Source: Mesorhizobium sp. WSM4311
GTDB taxonomy: Bacteria; Pseudomonadota; Alphaproteobacteria; Rhizobiales; Rhizobiaceae
Assembly (NCBI RefSeq): GCF_002295115.1
Contig: NZ_NSFV01000001.1
Location: 620,001 to 684,000 of the forward strand
Direction: 5' to 3'
DNA: 64,000 bases
Shown here: positions 12,150 to 22,591 of the stretch, in pieces
How positions within the stretch are numbered: position 1 is the first letter of the stretch
Layout of the letters: every line of letters begins with the position of its first letter
Translations under genes and position numbers: made by a program
The notes under the pieces: model-generated
The model's input: only the letters and a program-made list of their open reading frames with translations
Databases searched by the model: none
What the model was told of the DNA's origin: nothing

Positions 12150-13364
12150 ATGACCAATGAGTTGGGCGACATCGGGTTCGGTTATCGGCCGCGCGCGGCC
12201 TATGCCACCGATCCGGCGCGCTCGCGCGGGCGGCTGTTCGACGAGGTCGAGAGCCCGACCCGCACGCCGTTCCAGCGCGACCGCGACCGCATCATCCACT
12301 CCACGGCGTTCCGGCGGCTCAAGCACAAGACACAGGTCTTCATCGCCCATGAAGGCGACCATTATCGCACAAGGCTGACCCATTCGATCGAGGTGGCGCA
12401 GATCGCACGTGCGCTGGCGCGGGCGCTGCGTGGCGACGAGGATCTCGCCGAGGCGGTGGCGCTGGTGCATGATTTCGGCCACACGCCCTTCGGCCATACC
12501 GGCGAGGACGCGCTGAACGACAAGATGGCGGCCTGGGGCGGCTTCGACCACAACGCCCAGTCGCTGCGCATCGTGACGCGGCTGGAGGCGCGCTACGCCG
12601 AATTCGACGGGCTGAACCTGACCTGGGAGACTCTGGAGGGCCTGGTCAAGCACAATGGCCCGCTGACCGATGCCAGTGGCAAGGGGCTGAAAGGGCCGGT
12701 GCCGCAAGCGATCCGCGATTATTCGCAGCTGCAGGATCTCGAACTCGACCGGTTCGCCGGCATCGAGGCGCAGTGCGCGGCGATCGCCGACGACATCGCC
12801 TACAACACGCATGACATCGACGACGGGTTGCGGGCAGGGCTGCTGACGCTCGACATGCTGAAAACCGTCTCGCTGCCGGGGAAGATCCTGGAGGACGTGC
12901 GCCAACGCTATCCCAGGCTCGATGACGTGCGCACCGGTCACGAACTGATGCGGCGGCAGATCACCGCCATGGTCGAGGATGTCATCGTCGCGACGACCGC
13001 AAATCTGGAACGTGTCGGGCCGCAAAGCGCCGACGCGGTGAGGGCGGCCGGCGAGACGATGGTGAGCTTTTCCGCCGAGATGGCCGCGGCCGAGAAGGAG
13101 TTGAAGGCCTTTCTCTACAAGCACCTCTACCGGCACGAGGAGGTGATGCGGGTGCGCGCCGGTGCCGAGCAGATCGTCAGGGACCTGTTCGACGTCTATT
13201 TCGACGACTCGCGCGCCATGCCGGACGGCTGGCGCGAGGGGCTGGACCGGGCGCAGGATCGCATCAAGGCGCGCAGCGTCGCCGATTTCCTGGCAGGGAT
13301 GACCGACACCTATGCGCTCAAGGAACACAGGCGTTTGTTTGACCGCACCCCGGATTTGAGCTAG
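12150..13364 (+). CDS. dgt: Deoxyguanosinetriphosphate triphosphohydrolase-like protein
   Basis: The 404-residue HD-domain protein has the dGTPase pattern: [22 protein letters not shown] near residue 45, the metal-binding histidine in [17 protein letters not shown] and the HD pair in [17 protein letters not shown] substrate-region sequence [22 protein letters not shown] follows. Enzymes of this type split dNTPs to nucleoside and triphosphate and so control dNTP pools. The start at 12150 ([19 protein letters not shown]) matches relatives. It precedes argS by 60 bases, the usual order in rhizobia. Confidence 0.93.
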   Translation: MTNELGDIGFGYRPRAAYATDPARSRGRLFDEVESPTRTPFQRDRDRIIHSTAFRRLKHKTQVFIAHEGDHYRTRLTHSIEVAQIARALARALRGDEDLAEAVALVHDFGHTPFGHTGEDALNDKMAAWGGFDHNAQSLRIVTRLEARYAEFDGLNLTWETLEGLVKHNGPLTDASGKGLKGPVPQAIRDYSQLQDLELDRFAGIEAQCAAIADDIAYNTHDIDDGLRAGLLTLDMLKTVSLPGKILEDVRQRYPRLDDVRTGHELMRRQITAMVEDVIVATTANLERVGPQSADAVRAAGETMVSFSAEMAAAEKELKAFLYKHLYRHEEVMRVRAGAEQIVRDLFDVYFDDSRAMPDGWREGLDRAQDRIKARSVADFLAGMTDTYALKEHRRLFDRTPDLS

Positions 13365-13424
13365 GGCGAGCGCGATTTTGCCGGCCAATGAGCCGGATTC
13401 GCCTAAACCGCCAGAGCAATACCC

Positions 13425-15182
13425 ATGAACATCTTCGCCGATTTCACCGCGCGAGTCACAAAGGCTGTCGAAGCGCTTGATCTGAAAGACAAGGACGGCG
13501 TTTCGCCCGACCTTTCACGCATTGCCGTCGAACCGCCGCGCGACGCCAGCCATGGCGATCTCGCGACCAATGCGGCGATGGTGCTGGCCAAGCCCACCGG
13601 CCAGAACCCGCGCGCGCTAGCCGAAAGGCTGGCGTTGGCGTTGCGCGATGACAAGGATGTCGCCGCCGCCGAGGTTGCCGGCCCCGGCTTCGTCAATCTC
13701 CGGCTCAAGGACGGCTTCTGGCAGGCGCACCTGTCGGCGCTTCTGGGCGAGGGGCGCAATTACGGCCGCTCGACGATCGGCGCCGGCCGGAAAACCAATG
13801 TCGAATATGTCTCGGCCAACCCGACGGGGCCGATGCATGTCGGCCATTGCCGGGGCGCCGTTGTCGGCGACGCGCTCGCCAATCTGATGGCGTTTGCCGG
13901 TTACGACGTGACCAAGGAATATGTCATAAACGATGCCGGCTCGCAGATCGATGTGCTCGGGCGCTCGGCCTTCCTTCGCTACCGCGAAGCGCTGGGCGAC
14001 GACATCGGCGAAATACCGGCCGGGCTCTATCCCGGCGACTACTTGGTGCCGGTTGGTCAGGCGCTGGTCAAGGAGTTCGGCCGTTCGCTGATGCAGATGC
14101 CCGATGACGAGGCGCTGGCCATTGTCAAGGACCGCACCATCGATGCGATGATGGCGATGATCCGCGAGGATCTGGCGCTGCTCAACGTGCATCACGACGT
14201 GTTCTTCTCCGAACGCACGCTGCATACCGACAATGCCAGGAAAATCCGTTCGGCGATCAACGACCTGACGCTGAAGGGCCACATCTACAAGGGCAAGCTG
14301 CCGCCGCCCAAGGGCGAGAAGCCGGACGACTGGGAAGACCGCGAGCAGACGCTTTTCCGCTCGACCGCGGTCGGCGACGACATGGACCGGGCGCTGGTCA
14401 AGTCCGACGGCGCGTTCACCTATTTCGCCGCCGACGTGGCGTATCTGAAGGACAAGGTCGATCGCGGTTTCGTCGATCTGATCTATGTGCTGGGCGCCGA
14501 CCATGGCGGTTACGTCAAGCGGCTGGAGGCGCTGGCACGGGCCATTGCCGGTGACGAGGTCAAACTAACCGTCCTGCTGTGCAATCTGGTCAAGCTGTTT
14601 CGTGAGGGCGAGCCGGTTCGCATGTCGAAGCGGTCCGGTGATTTCGTGACGCTTCGGGAAGTCGTGGAGGAGGTTGGCCGCGACGCCATCCGTTTCATGA
14701 TGCTGTATCGCAAGAGCGATGCGCCGCTCGATTTCGATTTCGCCAAGGTGACCGAACAGTCCAAGGACAATCCGGTGTTTTACGTGCAGTACGCCTCGGC
14801 GCGCTGCCATTCGGTGTTCCGGCAGGCAAGCGGGCAGCTGGGCGAAGCGAATTTCGATCGCAAGAGCCTGGCTGCCGCCGCGGCTTCGCTGACCGACGAG
14901 GGCGAGATCGGCCTGATCCGCAAGCTCGCCGAATATCCACGCCTGATCGAATCCGCGGCTCTTGCGCTGGAGCCGCATAGGCTGGCATTTTACCTTTATG
15001 ACCTGGCTTCCAGTTTCCACGGACACTGGAACCGGGGTACGGATAATCCGGACTTACGTTTTGTTAAGGTTAACGACCGACAATTGACGCATGCCAGACT
15101 AGGGCTGGTGCAGGCTATTTCGGACGTTCTGACGTCCGGCCTGACGTTGATCGGAGCCGCTGCGCCCACCGAAATGCGTTAG
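13425..15182 (+). CDS. argS: Arginyl-tRNA synthetase
   Basis: The 585-residue class I synthetase charges tRNA-Arg. It has the N-terminal Add-1 domain, the HIGH-type motif in [14 protein letters not shown] near residue 138, and [12 protein letters not shown] near residue 399. The C-terminal DALR anticodon-binding domain includes [19 protein letters not shown] and [20 protein letters not shown]. Length is normal. It lies between dgt and the SPOR-domain gene, a conserved alphaproteobacterial order. Confidence 0.97.
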   Translation: MNIFADFTARVTKAVEALDLKDKDGVSPDLSRIAVEPPRDASHGDLATNAAMVLAKPTGQNPRALAERLALALRDDKDVAAAEVAGPGFVNLRLKDGFWQAHLSALLGEGRNYGRSTIGAGRKTNVEYVSANPTGPMHVGHCRGAVVGDALANLMAFAGYDVTKEYVINDAGSQIDVLGRSAFLRYREALGDDIGEIPAGLYPGDYLVPVGQALVKEFGRSLMQMPDDEALAIVKDRTIDAMMAMIREDLALLNVHHDVFFSERTLHTDNARKIRSAINDLTLKGHIYKGKLPPPKGEKPDDWEDREQTLFRSTAVGDDMDRALVKSDGAFTYFAADVAYLKDKVDRGFVDLIYVLGADHGGYVKRLEALARAIAGDEVKLTVLLCNLVKLFREGEPVRMSKRSGDFVTLREVVEEVGRDAIRFMMLYRKSDAPLDFDFAKVTEQSKDNPVFYVQYASARCHSVFRQASGQLGEANFDRKSLAAAAASLTDEGEIGLIRKLAEYPRLIESAALALEPHRLAFYLYDLASSFHGHWNRGTDNPDLRFVKVNDRQLTHARLGLVQAISDVLTSGLTLIGAAAPTEMR

Positions 15183-15285
15183 GTTTGACTAAAAAACCTG
15201 TCACCTTTTGCCCACATTGCGCTGGTAAGGGCCAACCCTGCGCGACGTCCATGGCGTCCGAATGAGTGCGAGTTCGGGAACAATA

Positions 15286-18200
15286 ATGGCAGACAGAACC
15301 CAGCTGAGAGTAGCCGACAACAACGACATCACTGACGATGATCCGTTCGCGGAACTGACCAGGATCATGGGATTCGACCCACGCCAGCCAGTCAAGCAGC
15401 AGGCGCGGGTCGAGCCGCAGGCCGCTGTTGCCAGTCAGCCCGTGCAAGAGGACGATTTCGACATCGACCTCGAAAAGGAATTGATGGGCGAGTTCGACGC
15501 TGGCGACAGTGTCGCCGCTCCGGTTGTCGAGGCTCATGAGCCGGCATTCGAAACGGCTGCCACAGACGCGGCCGACGACGATCTTGCGCTGTCGCTCGAC
15601 GACGATTTCCATCTGGACCTCGCGGGTGCCGACGAGCAGGGGCTCGTCGCCAGCCATGCCAACCCTGGCGCTGCCGAAGCCGCGCCGTCCGTCGAGCCTG
15701 CCTTCGACGCCGATTTCGACAATGCCGTCGCCAGTTCGCTCGAAGACGTTTCGCCCTTCGAGGACGACCTGCCGATGGAAGACGAGCTTGCCGCTTCGCT
15801 CGACCAGGATTTCCACGTCGAGGACCATGCCGCCGAGATCGAGGACGAAGCCGTCGAGCCCCAGCATGCCGTTGCCGAAGTGCCGATGGCTGTCGAGCCG
15901 GCCGCCGCGCACGAATTCGACGATGCGGTCGCGATTTCGCTCGAAGACGAGCTGATGCTCGACGACCATTCGGCGGATCAGCCCCATGCGGCCGCGGTCG
16001 ACTATCCGGAGCCGGTGCTGGCCGCCGCGAATGAAACCCAGGCGATCGCCGACGAGGATTTCGAGGGGCATTTCGACGACGCCATGGCGGATGTCGATAT
16101 GGATTTTGAGGTTCAGGCGGACCAGCCGGTGGCCTTTGATGCGGCGGAAGCGCACGAAGTGCCCGCTCATGCCGTGGATGCGATGGACGAGTTCTCGAGC
16201 TCCGAAGCCGTTTCGGAAGATGATTTCGATCTGAACCTGGACGACTCGTTCGCCGAGCCTGCCGAAGAGCCGGTCGCCGAGGTTGCCGCTGCCGCGGTCC
16301 AGCCGATAGTTCCGGCAACGCCGGCAGCCGTCATGGCCGAGCCGGCGCCGGCCCCCGTGGCGGACGAGCGTAGCCTCGAAGACGAGTTGAACGCACTTCT
16401 GGGCGCCATGACGGCGCGCACGCCGCCGCCGGCCAAGGAGCCCGAGCCCGCCGCCGCTCAACCCGTTGCGGCTCAGCCGGCCACTGCTCCCGTTCAGTCG
16501 TATGTTCCCGCGCCGGCAAAGGCCGCCGAGGAGCCTGCCGATCTCGACTGGGATCTCGACGAACATGCGACCGAGGATCCGCATCTCGACAATCTGCCGC
16601 TCGATGAGCTTCACGGCCAGGATCTGGGCACGGACGCCGCCGATCATAGCGACATCGATTTCGACGATGATGCGTTCGACGCGGCCTTGGCCGGGGATCT
16701 CGATCCGCGCGACGAGGCAGCTTGGCGGCAGGATCAGACCGATTCCCCCGATTGGCTGGCCGAACGCTCCGCACCGACCGAGCCGACCCGTTCGTGGAGC
16801 CGCGTGACACCGGTTCCCCAACAGCCGGCATTCGCGGCGCAGCCGGCCGCTTCGATGACGGCAAGGACCGCCGCGCCTGAAATGGCCCCAGCGGCGGCTG
16901 TGGTGCCGCCCTACCGCGCGCCCGAGCCGGTTGCGGCCGCGCCCTATGCGGCGCCCGCATCCGCACCGCAGCCGCGACAGTCGTCGCGCTACGAAGAGAT
17001 GCCCGATGTCGAAACGGTCGATGTGCCGGAGCGCGTCGTGGCGCTGGCGGACGATCTCGACATCCCGGAACTGCATTTCGAGGAAGATGAACCGGCCGCA
17101 TCAGGCTATGACGATCTCGACGCAGAGTTCGCCAGCCTTCTGACGGAAATGAATTCGGTGGAGGTCGCGCCTGCTCCAGCCGCACCCGCAAGCAGCGCTG
17201 CCTATGCCGATGAATCCTTTGATGGCGGATTCAAATCGGCCTATCATGCGTCGGCGTACGAAGAACCCAAACCGGCTTATGGCGGGGTCAAACCGGCCCT
17301 TCAGCCGGAAGCGCGGACCTATGCGGCGCGGCCGGCGGAAATGCCCGCCCGTGCTGCAGCGAACACCGGCTATGCCGACGCTGCCGACGGCTTCGATCTC
17401 GACAGTCTGCCTGGCAGCCAGCCGGTCTCGCAGGCGGACGATTTCACCGTCGATGAGCTCGACTATGATCCTGAACTGGACGAAGCAATGTCCGTTCCGG
17501 GTCTCGGCGAGCGGCAAGCGGCCAGGCCGTCGGGCCGGCGTGGCCTGTTCATCGCGGCGATCGTCGGTGCCGTGGCGGTCGCTGGCGGTCTTGGCGCCTT
17601 TGCGCTGTCTTTCGGCGGCAAGGGCGGCAGCGAAGCGCCGGTGATCGTCAAGGCCGACAATTCGCCGATCAAGGTCAAGCCGGAAAATCCGGGCGGCACC
17701 GTGGTGCCGAACCAGGACAACAAGGTTTACGACGCGGTGGTTAAGGGCGCGAAGCCCGCCGAACCGGTGCAGCAGAAGCTTGTCACCAACACCGAGGTTC
17801 CCGTGGATGTGCAGGCGAAGGATCCGGCCCGTGCCGCCGATCCTTCTGCCGGCCAGGGTGCTGTCGTCGGCGGAGCCGATGACGGCAATGCCGCGCCGAC
17901 CGCCAGTGCGGCGCCGGCTGGCAATCTTGCGCCGACCGACAATGCGGCGCCAGCGCCCAAGTCCGAGGATCGCATCGCGCAGGTGCTGCAGGATACCGAC
18001 AAGGGCAACAACACCGATGTCGTCGCCGTCGCACCGCGCAAGGTGAGGACGATGGTGGTCAAATCGGACGGCTCGCTGGTGCCGCGCGACGATCCGGCGC
18101 CGGCCGCGCCGCAGGTGGCGGCCGCTGAACCGAGCGATCCGGCGCCGCAGCACGTCGCGCCGTCCGCCGATGCCGACCAGACCGGCACCGTGGCGCCCGC

Positions 18201-18633
18201 CGCGGCCCAATCGGGCGATGAGCCGGCCCTCAAGCCGGCGGCCAAACCGGCCAAGGCGCAGTCGGCCAATACGCCGGCCAAGGTTGCGATCGCGCCGCAG
18301 CGTCCATCCGACCAGCCCGTCGACGTGGTCGGCGAGGTCAAGCCCGATCAGGTCGCCTCCATCGACCAGGCAACGACGGCTACCGGCAGCGGTTCTTGGT
18401 CGATGCAGGTTGCTTCGCAGCCGACGGTGGAAAGCGCCCAGTCGACCTACCAGGATCTGCAGCGCCGCTATGGCAGCGTGCTTGCCGGCCGCACCGCCAA
18501 CATCGTCAAGGCCGAGATAGCCGGCAAGGGCACGTTCTACCGCGTCCGCGTTGTGGCCCAGTCACGCAACGATGCCATCAATTTGTGCACCAGCTACAAG
18601 GCCGCCGGCGGCAACTGCTTCGTGTCGCGCTAG
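15286..18633 (+). CDS. Large SPOR-domain cell-envelope protein with acidic repeats
   Basis: The 1115-residue protein has three parts. About 750 residues of predicted cytoplasmic, strongly acidic, Ala/Pro/Asp/Glu-rich sequence repeat a loose motif: LSLDDDFHLDLA, AASLDQDFHVEDH, AISLEDELMLDD and LNLDDSFAEP. A single membrane helix follows near residue 755 (LFIAAIVGAVAVAGGLGAFA). A Pro/Ala-rich periplasmic linker then leads to a C-terminal SPOR domain (SWSMQVASQPTVESAQSTYQ to CTSYKAAGGNCFVSR). SPOR domains bind denuded septal peptidoglycan, so a role at the division site is likely. Neighbours argS and nagZ fit the usual rhizobial order. ATG 15262 is an alternative start. Confidence 0.85.
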   Translation: MADRTQLRVADNNDITDDDPFAELTRIMGFDPRQPVKQQARVEPQAAVASQPVQEDDFDIDLEKELMGEFDAGDSVAAPVVEAHEPAFETAATDAADDDLALSLDDDFHLDLAGADEQGLVASHANPGAAEAAPSVEPAFDADFDNAVASSLEDVSPFEDDLPMEDELAASLDQDFHVEDHAAEIEDEAVEPQHAVAEVPMAVEPAAAHEFDDAVAISLEDELMLDDHSADQPHAAAVDYPEPVLAAANETQAIADEDFEGHFDDAMADVDMDFEVQADQPVAFDAAEAHEVPAHAVDAMDEFSSSEAVSEDDFDLNLDDSFAEPAEEPVAEVAAAAVQPIVPATPAAVMAEPAPAPVADERSLEDELNALLGAMTARTPPPAKEPEPAAAQPVAAQPATAPVQSYVPAPAKAAEEPADLDWDLDEHATEDPHLDNLPLDELHGQDLGTDAADHSDIDFDDDAFDAALAGDLDPRDEAAWRQDQTDSPDWLAERSAPTEPTRSWSRVTPVPQQPAFAAQPAASMTARTAAPEMAPAAAVVPPYRAPEPVAAAPYAAPASAPQPRQSSRYEEMPDVETVDVPERVVALADDLDIPELHFEEDEPAASGYDDLDAEFASLLTEMNSVEVAPAPAAPASSAAYADESFDGGFKSAYHASAYEEPKPAYGGVKPALQPEARTYAARPAEMPARAAANTGYADAADGFDLDSLPGSQPVSQADDFTVDELDYDPELDEAMSVPGLGERQAARPSGRRGLFIAAIVGAVAVAGGLGAFALSFGGKGGSEAPVIVKADNSPIKVKPENPGGTVVPNQDNKVYDAVVKGAKPAEPVQQKLVTNTEVPVDVQAKDPARAADPSAGQGAVVGGADDGNAAPTASAAPAGNLAPTDNAAPAPKSEDRIAQVLQDTDKGNNTDVVAVAPRKVRTMVVKSDGSLVPRDDPAPAAPQVAAAEPSDPAPQHVAPSADADQTGTVAPAAAQSGDEPALKPAAKPAKAQSANTPAKVAIAPQRPSDQPVDVVGEVKPDQVASIDQATTATGSGSWSMQVASQPTVESAQSTYQDLQRRYGSVLAGRTANIVKAEIAGKGTFYRVRVVAQSRNDAINLCTSYKAAGGNCFVSR

Positions 18634-18650
18634 ACGCGTTCAACCAATCA

Positions 18651-18684
18651 AAGCCGGCGCGGCCCAAGGTCGCGCCGGTTTTTT
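18651..18684 (+). terminator. Rho-independent terminator after the SPOR-domain gene
   Basis: The stem CCGGCGCG/CGCGCCGG (8 bp) with a 9-nt loop is followed by TTTTTT. Confidence 0.8.
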
Positions 18685-18785
18685 CATACGCCCAGTGCTT
18701 TTTCATGTGGAAGCATTTTCGGGCGTCGGACCGCATGTATTTCCAGACGATTCCCTTTGGCCGCGCGAAGCCCTAGACTTCTGGC

Positions 18786-19805
18786 ATGACCGAATCAAAA
18801 TCCATGATCCTCGGCTGTGCCGGGAAATCGCTCACCCGCGAAGAAATCAATTTCTATCGCAATGAATGCCCGTGGGCCTTCATCCTGTTTGCCCGCAACA
18901 TCGGCGAGACCGAGCAGATCCGCGATCTCGTCGCCGAGATGCGCGACTGTATCGGGCGGCCGGACGCGCTGGTGTTCATCGACCAGGAAGGCGGCAGGGT
19001 GCAACGCCTGCGGCCGCCGCTGGCGCCGAACTACCCGGCGGGCGGGGCGCTTGGTGCGCTGTGGCGCGACGATCATGACGCCGGTGCCCGTGCTGCCTGG
19101 CTGATGGCGCGCCTGCACGCCTTCGATCTACTGCGCTACGGCATCACCGCGGATTGCCTCCCGGTGCTCGACGTGCCGATAGAAGGCGCCAGCGACGTCA
19201 TCGGCGCACGTGCCTACGGCAAGGAGCCGCGCGCGGTCATCGAGCTCGGCCGTGCCGCCGCCGAAGGCCTGATGTCGGGCGGCGTGCTGCCTGTGATGAA
19301 ACACATTCCGGGGCATGGAAGGGCCTTTGCCGACACGCATTTCGAGCTGCCGACGGTCGACGCGTCGCTCAGCGACCTGCAGCGGCATGACTTTGCCCCG
19401 TTCCGAGAGCTCAACGACCTGCCGATGGCGATGACGGCGCATGTCGTCTACAGCGCCATCGACCCCAAGAACCCGGCGACGACGTCCGGCAAGGTCATCG
19501 ACGAGATCATCCGCCGCGACATCGGCTTCGACGGGCTCCTGATGAGCGACGACACCTCGATGAAGGCACTTTCTGGGGATTTCCCGACAAAGGCGGCGTC
19601 GATCCTTGCGGCGGGCTGCGATCTGGTCCTTCACTGCAACGGCGTTTTCGAGGAGATGGCGGGCATTGCGTCGCGCACCACGGGGCTTGAAGGCAAGTCG
19701 CTGGAGCGTGCAAAGCGGGCGCTGACCTATATAAGGAAACGCGACGCGGCAGAGGAAACCGAGATACGCGCTGAATTCGCCACCTATTTCGATGCGGTGG
19801 CCTAA
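18786..19805 (+). CDS. nagZ: Beta-N-acetylhexosaminidase (glycoside hydrolase family 3)
   Basis: The 339-residue enzyme removes N-acetylglucosamine from anhydro-muropeptides in cytoplasmic peptidoglycan recycling. Signature segments are FIDQEGGRVQRLRPP, the loop with the catalytic His/Asp dyad in KHIPGHGRAFADTH, and the nucleophile Asp in GLLMSDDTSMKAL. No signal peptide is seen. It begins the cluster nagZ-scpA-scpB-tatABC, a common alphaproteobacterial order, and is 9 bases before the scpA start. Confidence 0.94.
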   Translation: MTESKSMILGCAGKSLTREEINFYRNECPWAFILFARNIGETEQIRDLVAEMRDCIGRPDALVFIDQEGGRVQRLRPPLAPNYPAGGALGALWRDDHDAGARAAWLMARLHAFDLLRYGITADCLPVLDVPIEGASDVIGARAYGKEPRAVIELGRAAAEGLMSGGVLPVMKHIPGHGRAFADTHFELPTVDASLSDLQRHDFAPFRELNDLPMAMTAHVVYSAIDPKNPATTSGKVIDEIIRRDIGFDGLLMSDDTSMKALSGDFPTKAASILAAGCDLVLHCNGVFEEMAGIASRTTGLEGKSLERAKRALTYIRKRDAAEETEIRAEFATYFDAVA

Positions 19806-19814
19806 CCAAGGGAA

Positions 19815-20672
19815 GTGACAGAGGCAGTGGCGGAAACATTGGAAGGCAAGGCCGCGAAGGCCGCACCGATGGACCGCCTGTGGGCCGAGAATGACGATTC
19901 ACGCGTCACCGGCGACCCGTCGCTGGTCGTCGATGTGGCCGGCTTCGAAGGCCCGCTCGATCTTCTGCTGCATCTTGCCCGCACCCAGAAGGTCGACCTG
20001 GCGCGCATCTCGATCCTGGCGCTGGTCGAGCAGTATCTGGCCTTTGTCGAGAAGGCGAGGGCGCTGCGGCTCGAACTTGCGGCCGACTATCTGGTGATGG
20101 CGGCATGGCTCGCCTTCCTCAAGTCGAAGCTGTTGATCCCCAAGCAGCCGGGCGAAGAGGGCGAGAGCGGCGAGGAACTGGCGGCCGTGCTGCAGTTCCG
20201 GCTGAAGCGGCTGGAAGCGATGCGTGATGCGGCGGCCCGCCTAGTCAACCGCAATCGCCTCGGCCGCGACGTGTTCGCGCGCGGCATGCCCGAAATGGTG
20301 ATCATCGAGAAGCGCAACGCCTATTCGGCGTCGCTCTACGATCTCCTGACCGCCTATGCCCAGCAGCGGCAGAAGCAGGCGATCACCAATGTAACGATCG
20401 CCAGGCGTGGCGTCTGGTCGCTCAAGGACGCGCGCGACATCCTGACCCGGCTGATCGGCTCGCTGCGCGACTGGACGGCGCTGGACAGCTTCCTCATCCA
20501 ATACATGACCAGCCCGGAAGAGCGGCGCACGGCGATCGCCAGCTCGTTCGCGGCGACACTGGAACTGGTGCGCGAGCGCAAGATGGATCTGCGACAGGAC
20601 GAGGTGTTCGCGCCAATCTATCTGCGCGATCACCGCGCACCGGCAATCAAGGCAGTCGAGGTGGCATCATGA
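19815..20672 (+). CDS. scpA: Segregation and condensation protein A (kleisin)
   Basis: The 285-residue kleisin links the two SMC heads of the condensin complex with ScpB. Evidence is the N-terminal GFEGPLDLLLHLARTQKVDL motif, LVEQYLAFVEKARALRLELA, and the C-terminal winged-helix part with EVFAPIYLRDH. GTG at 19815 is the first start; GTG 19827 is equally possible because the purine-rich AAGGGA lies directly against the first. It overlaps scpB by 4 bases, so translation is coupled. Confidence 0.93.
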   Translation: MTEAVAETLEGKAAKAAPMDRLWAENDDSRVTGDPSLVVDVAGFEGPLDLLLHLARTQKVDLARISILALVEQYLAFVEKARALRLELAADYLVMAAWLAFLKSKLLIPKQPGEEGESGEELAAVLQFRLKRLEAMRDAAARLVNRNRLGRDVFARGMPEMVIIEKRNAYSASLYDLLTAYAQQRQKQAITNVTIARRGVWSLKDARDILTRLIGSLRDWTALDSFLIQYMTSPEERRTAIASSFAATLELVRERKMDLRQDEVFAPIYLRDHRAPAIKAVEVAS

Positions 20673-21433
20673 GCGAACGCGCCAACGCTTCGGTTATCCC
20701 CTTCAAGGTGGACGATGAGCTGGAAGGCGAGCTCGACCGGACTTCGGCCGAGGATCCGATGCAGAACCCGGCCGAGCGCCTGCATATTGCGGAGGCCGTG
20801 CGCATGGCGGAGGCGATCGTGTTCGCCAGCGCCGAACCCGTCAGCGAAAAGCAGCTTGCCGCGCGCCTCCCCGACGGCATCAACGTTGCTTTGGCCATGG
20901 CCGAGCTGCAGCAGGTCTACGCCCGGCGCGGCGTTAATCTGGTGCGGGTCGGCGACGCCTGGGCTTTCCGTACCGCCGGCGATCTCGCCTTCCTGATGAG
21001 CCGCGATACGGTGCAGCAGCGCAAGCTGTCGCGCGCGGCGCTCGAAGTGCTGGCGATCATCGCCTATCACCAGCCGGTGACGCGTGCCGAGATCGAGGAT
21101 ATCCGCGGCGTCGAGACGTCGAAGGGCACGCTCGACACGCTGCTCGAGACGGAATGGGTGCGCATGCGCGGCCGCCGCAAGACACCTGGCCGCCCCGTCA
21201 CCTATGGCACCACCGAAACCTTCCTCGATCATTTCGCGCTCGAGGAAATCCGCGATCTTCCCGGTATGGAAGAACTGAAGGGGGCGGGCCTGCTCTCGGG
21301 CCGCATGCCGTCGAATTTCTCCATCCCGCAGCCGCCGGCCGATCCCGACGTGCTGACGGAAGACGAGGATCCGCTGACCGACATCGATCTCGAGGAACTC
21401 GGCCTGCTGACGCCACGCGTCACGGAAGATTGA
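20669..21433 (+). CDS. scpB: Segregation and condensation protein B
   Basis: The 254-residue SMC-complex partner has tandem winged helices: AEAIVFASAEPVSEKQLAARL and RAALEVLAIIAYHQPVTRAEIEDIRGV, then the family GRRKTPGRPVTYGTTETFLDHF segment. The C-terminus is acidic and extends beyond the conserved core. It overlaps scpA through an ATGA junction and precedes tatA by 180 bases. Confidence 0.94.
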   Translation: MSERANASVIPFKVDDELEGELDRTSAEDPMQNPAERLHIAEAVRMAEAIVFASAEPVSEKQLAARLPDGINVALAMAELQQVYARRGVNLVRVGDAWAFRTAGDLAFLMSRDTVQQRKLSRAALEVLAIIAYHQPVTRAEIEDIRGVETSKGTLDTLLETEWVRMRGRRKTPGRPVTYGTTETFLDHFALEEIRDLPGMEELKGAGLLSGRMPSNFSIPQPPADPDVLTEDEDPLTDIDLEELGLLTPRVTED

Positions 21434-21613
21434 CCACTGGCGCTCTGTCCAAGCGCGCCGATAGGTCGTAGATGCGCCGATTGGTAGCGGGCCAGCGAGT
21501 CGAAAAAGCGTGACATCCGTCACCCTTTCATAAACTCTGTCGCTGTTGTGTTTGAATCCCAACGCGAAAACGCATAGATCATCGCCAGGGAAAACATTCG
21601 AGAGAGATTTGCT

Positions 21614-21835
21614 ATGGGTTCATTTTCGATTTGGCACTGGATGATCGTGCTGGTGATCGTGCTGCTGGTCTTCGGCCGCGGCAAGATTCCCGAGCTGATG
21701 GGCGACATGGCCAAAGGCATCAAGAGCTTCAAGAAGGGCATGGCAGACGACGACGTCGCCGACGACAAGCGCACCGTCGAACACCGTGCCGACGAGACCG
21801 TTTCGGCCGTGAAGGAAAAAGCCAGCAAGAGCTGA
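21614..21835 (+). CDS. tatA: Twin-arginine translocase subunit TatA
   Basis: The 73-residue protein has one N-terminal membrane helix ([15 protein letters not shown]) followed by the TatA amphipathic helix with the [20 protein letters not shown] motif and a charged tail. TatA oligomers form the pore of the Tat system, which exports folded, cofactor-bearing proteins. It is the first gene of tatABC, 30 bases ahead of tatB. Confidence 0.95.
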   Translation: MGSFSIWHWMIVLVIVLLVFGRGKIPELMGDMAKGIKSFKKGMADDDVADDKRTVEHRADETVSAVKEKASKS

Positions 21836-21865
21836 GCCAAAAAGTTCTAGTCGGAACAGAGTGCC

Positions 21866-22591
21866 ATGTTTGAAGTCGGCTGGACCGAAATGCTGGTGAT
21901 CGCGGTCGTCATGATCGTGGTCGTCGGGCCGAAGGATTTGCCCAATATGCTGCGCACCTTTGGCCGCACGACGGCGAAGCTGCGCGCCATGGCCGCCGAC
22001 TTCCAGAAACAGTTCAACGAAGCGCTGAAGGAAGCGGAACTCGACGACGTCAAGAAGTCGGTCGACGAGCTCAGGGGGCTCAGCCCCGTTGCCGAGATCA
22101 GAAAACAGCTCAATCCGTTCGAGCAGGCTGCGGCCGATGTGCGTGCCGGCGTCGACTCGGCGATGAAGCCGAAGCCGGCCGCCGATCCGGCAACGCCGGT
22201 GGCTACGGCGCCGCAGGCGTCCGAGCCGTTGAAGAACGGCGCGACGGAAATGCCTGGCGTCAGCGCCGCGGGAGCAACGCCGCCAACGCCGATTTTCCCG
22301 GCCATGACCGATGAATCGGTGGTGGTGGCGTCCACGGGACCTGCCGTGACGCCGAAGGCGGGCAGGAAAGCCGCCAAGGCCGCGCCGGCGGCAAAGGTGC
22401 CAGCCAAGACCTCGACATCCGCGAAGACGGTGACGGTAAAAGCCGCACCCGCGCCTAAGGCGTCGACAAAGGCCGTGACGAAGCCTGCCGCCGCCAAGGC
22501 GACTGCGGCAAAGACCGTGGCGAAAGCCGAACCGAAGCCTGCGCCGGCGAAGAAGCCGGCGGCCAAGAAGACGGCTGGAGCCGCCAAGTGA
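21866..22591 (+). CDS. tatB: Sec-independent protein translocase subunit TatB
   Basis: The 241-residue protein starts with the TatB helix MFEVGWTEMLVIAVVMIVVVGPKDLPNML, and the Gly-Pro hinge is present. An amphipathic helix follows, then a long Ala/Lys/Pro-rich C-terminal tail (KAAPAAKVPAKTSTSAK and similar) that is typical in rhizobia. TatB forms the signal-peptide receptor with TatC. It overlaps tatC by 4 bases. Confidence 0.94.
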   Translation: MFEVGWTEMLVIAVVMIVVVGPKDLPNMLRTFGRTTAKLRAMAADFQKQFNEALKEAELDDVKKSVDELRGLSPVAEIRKQLNPFEQAAADVRAGVDSAMKPKPAADPATPVATAPQASEPLKNGATEMPGVSAAGATPPTPIFPAMTDESVVVASTGPAVTPKAGRKAAKAAPAAKVPAKTSTSAKTVTVKAAPAPKASTKAVTKPAAAKATAAKTVAKAEPKPAPAKKPAAKKTAGAAK

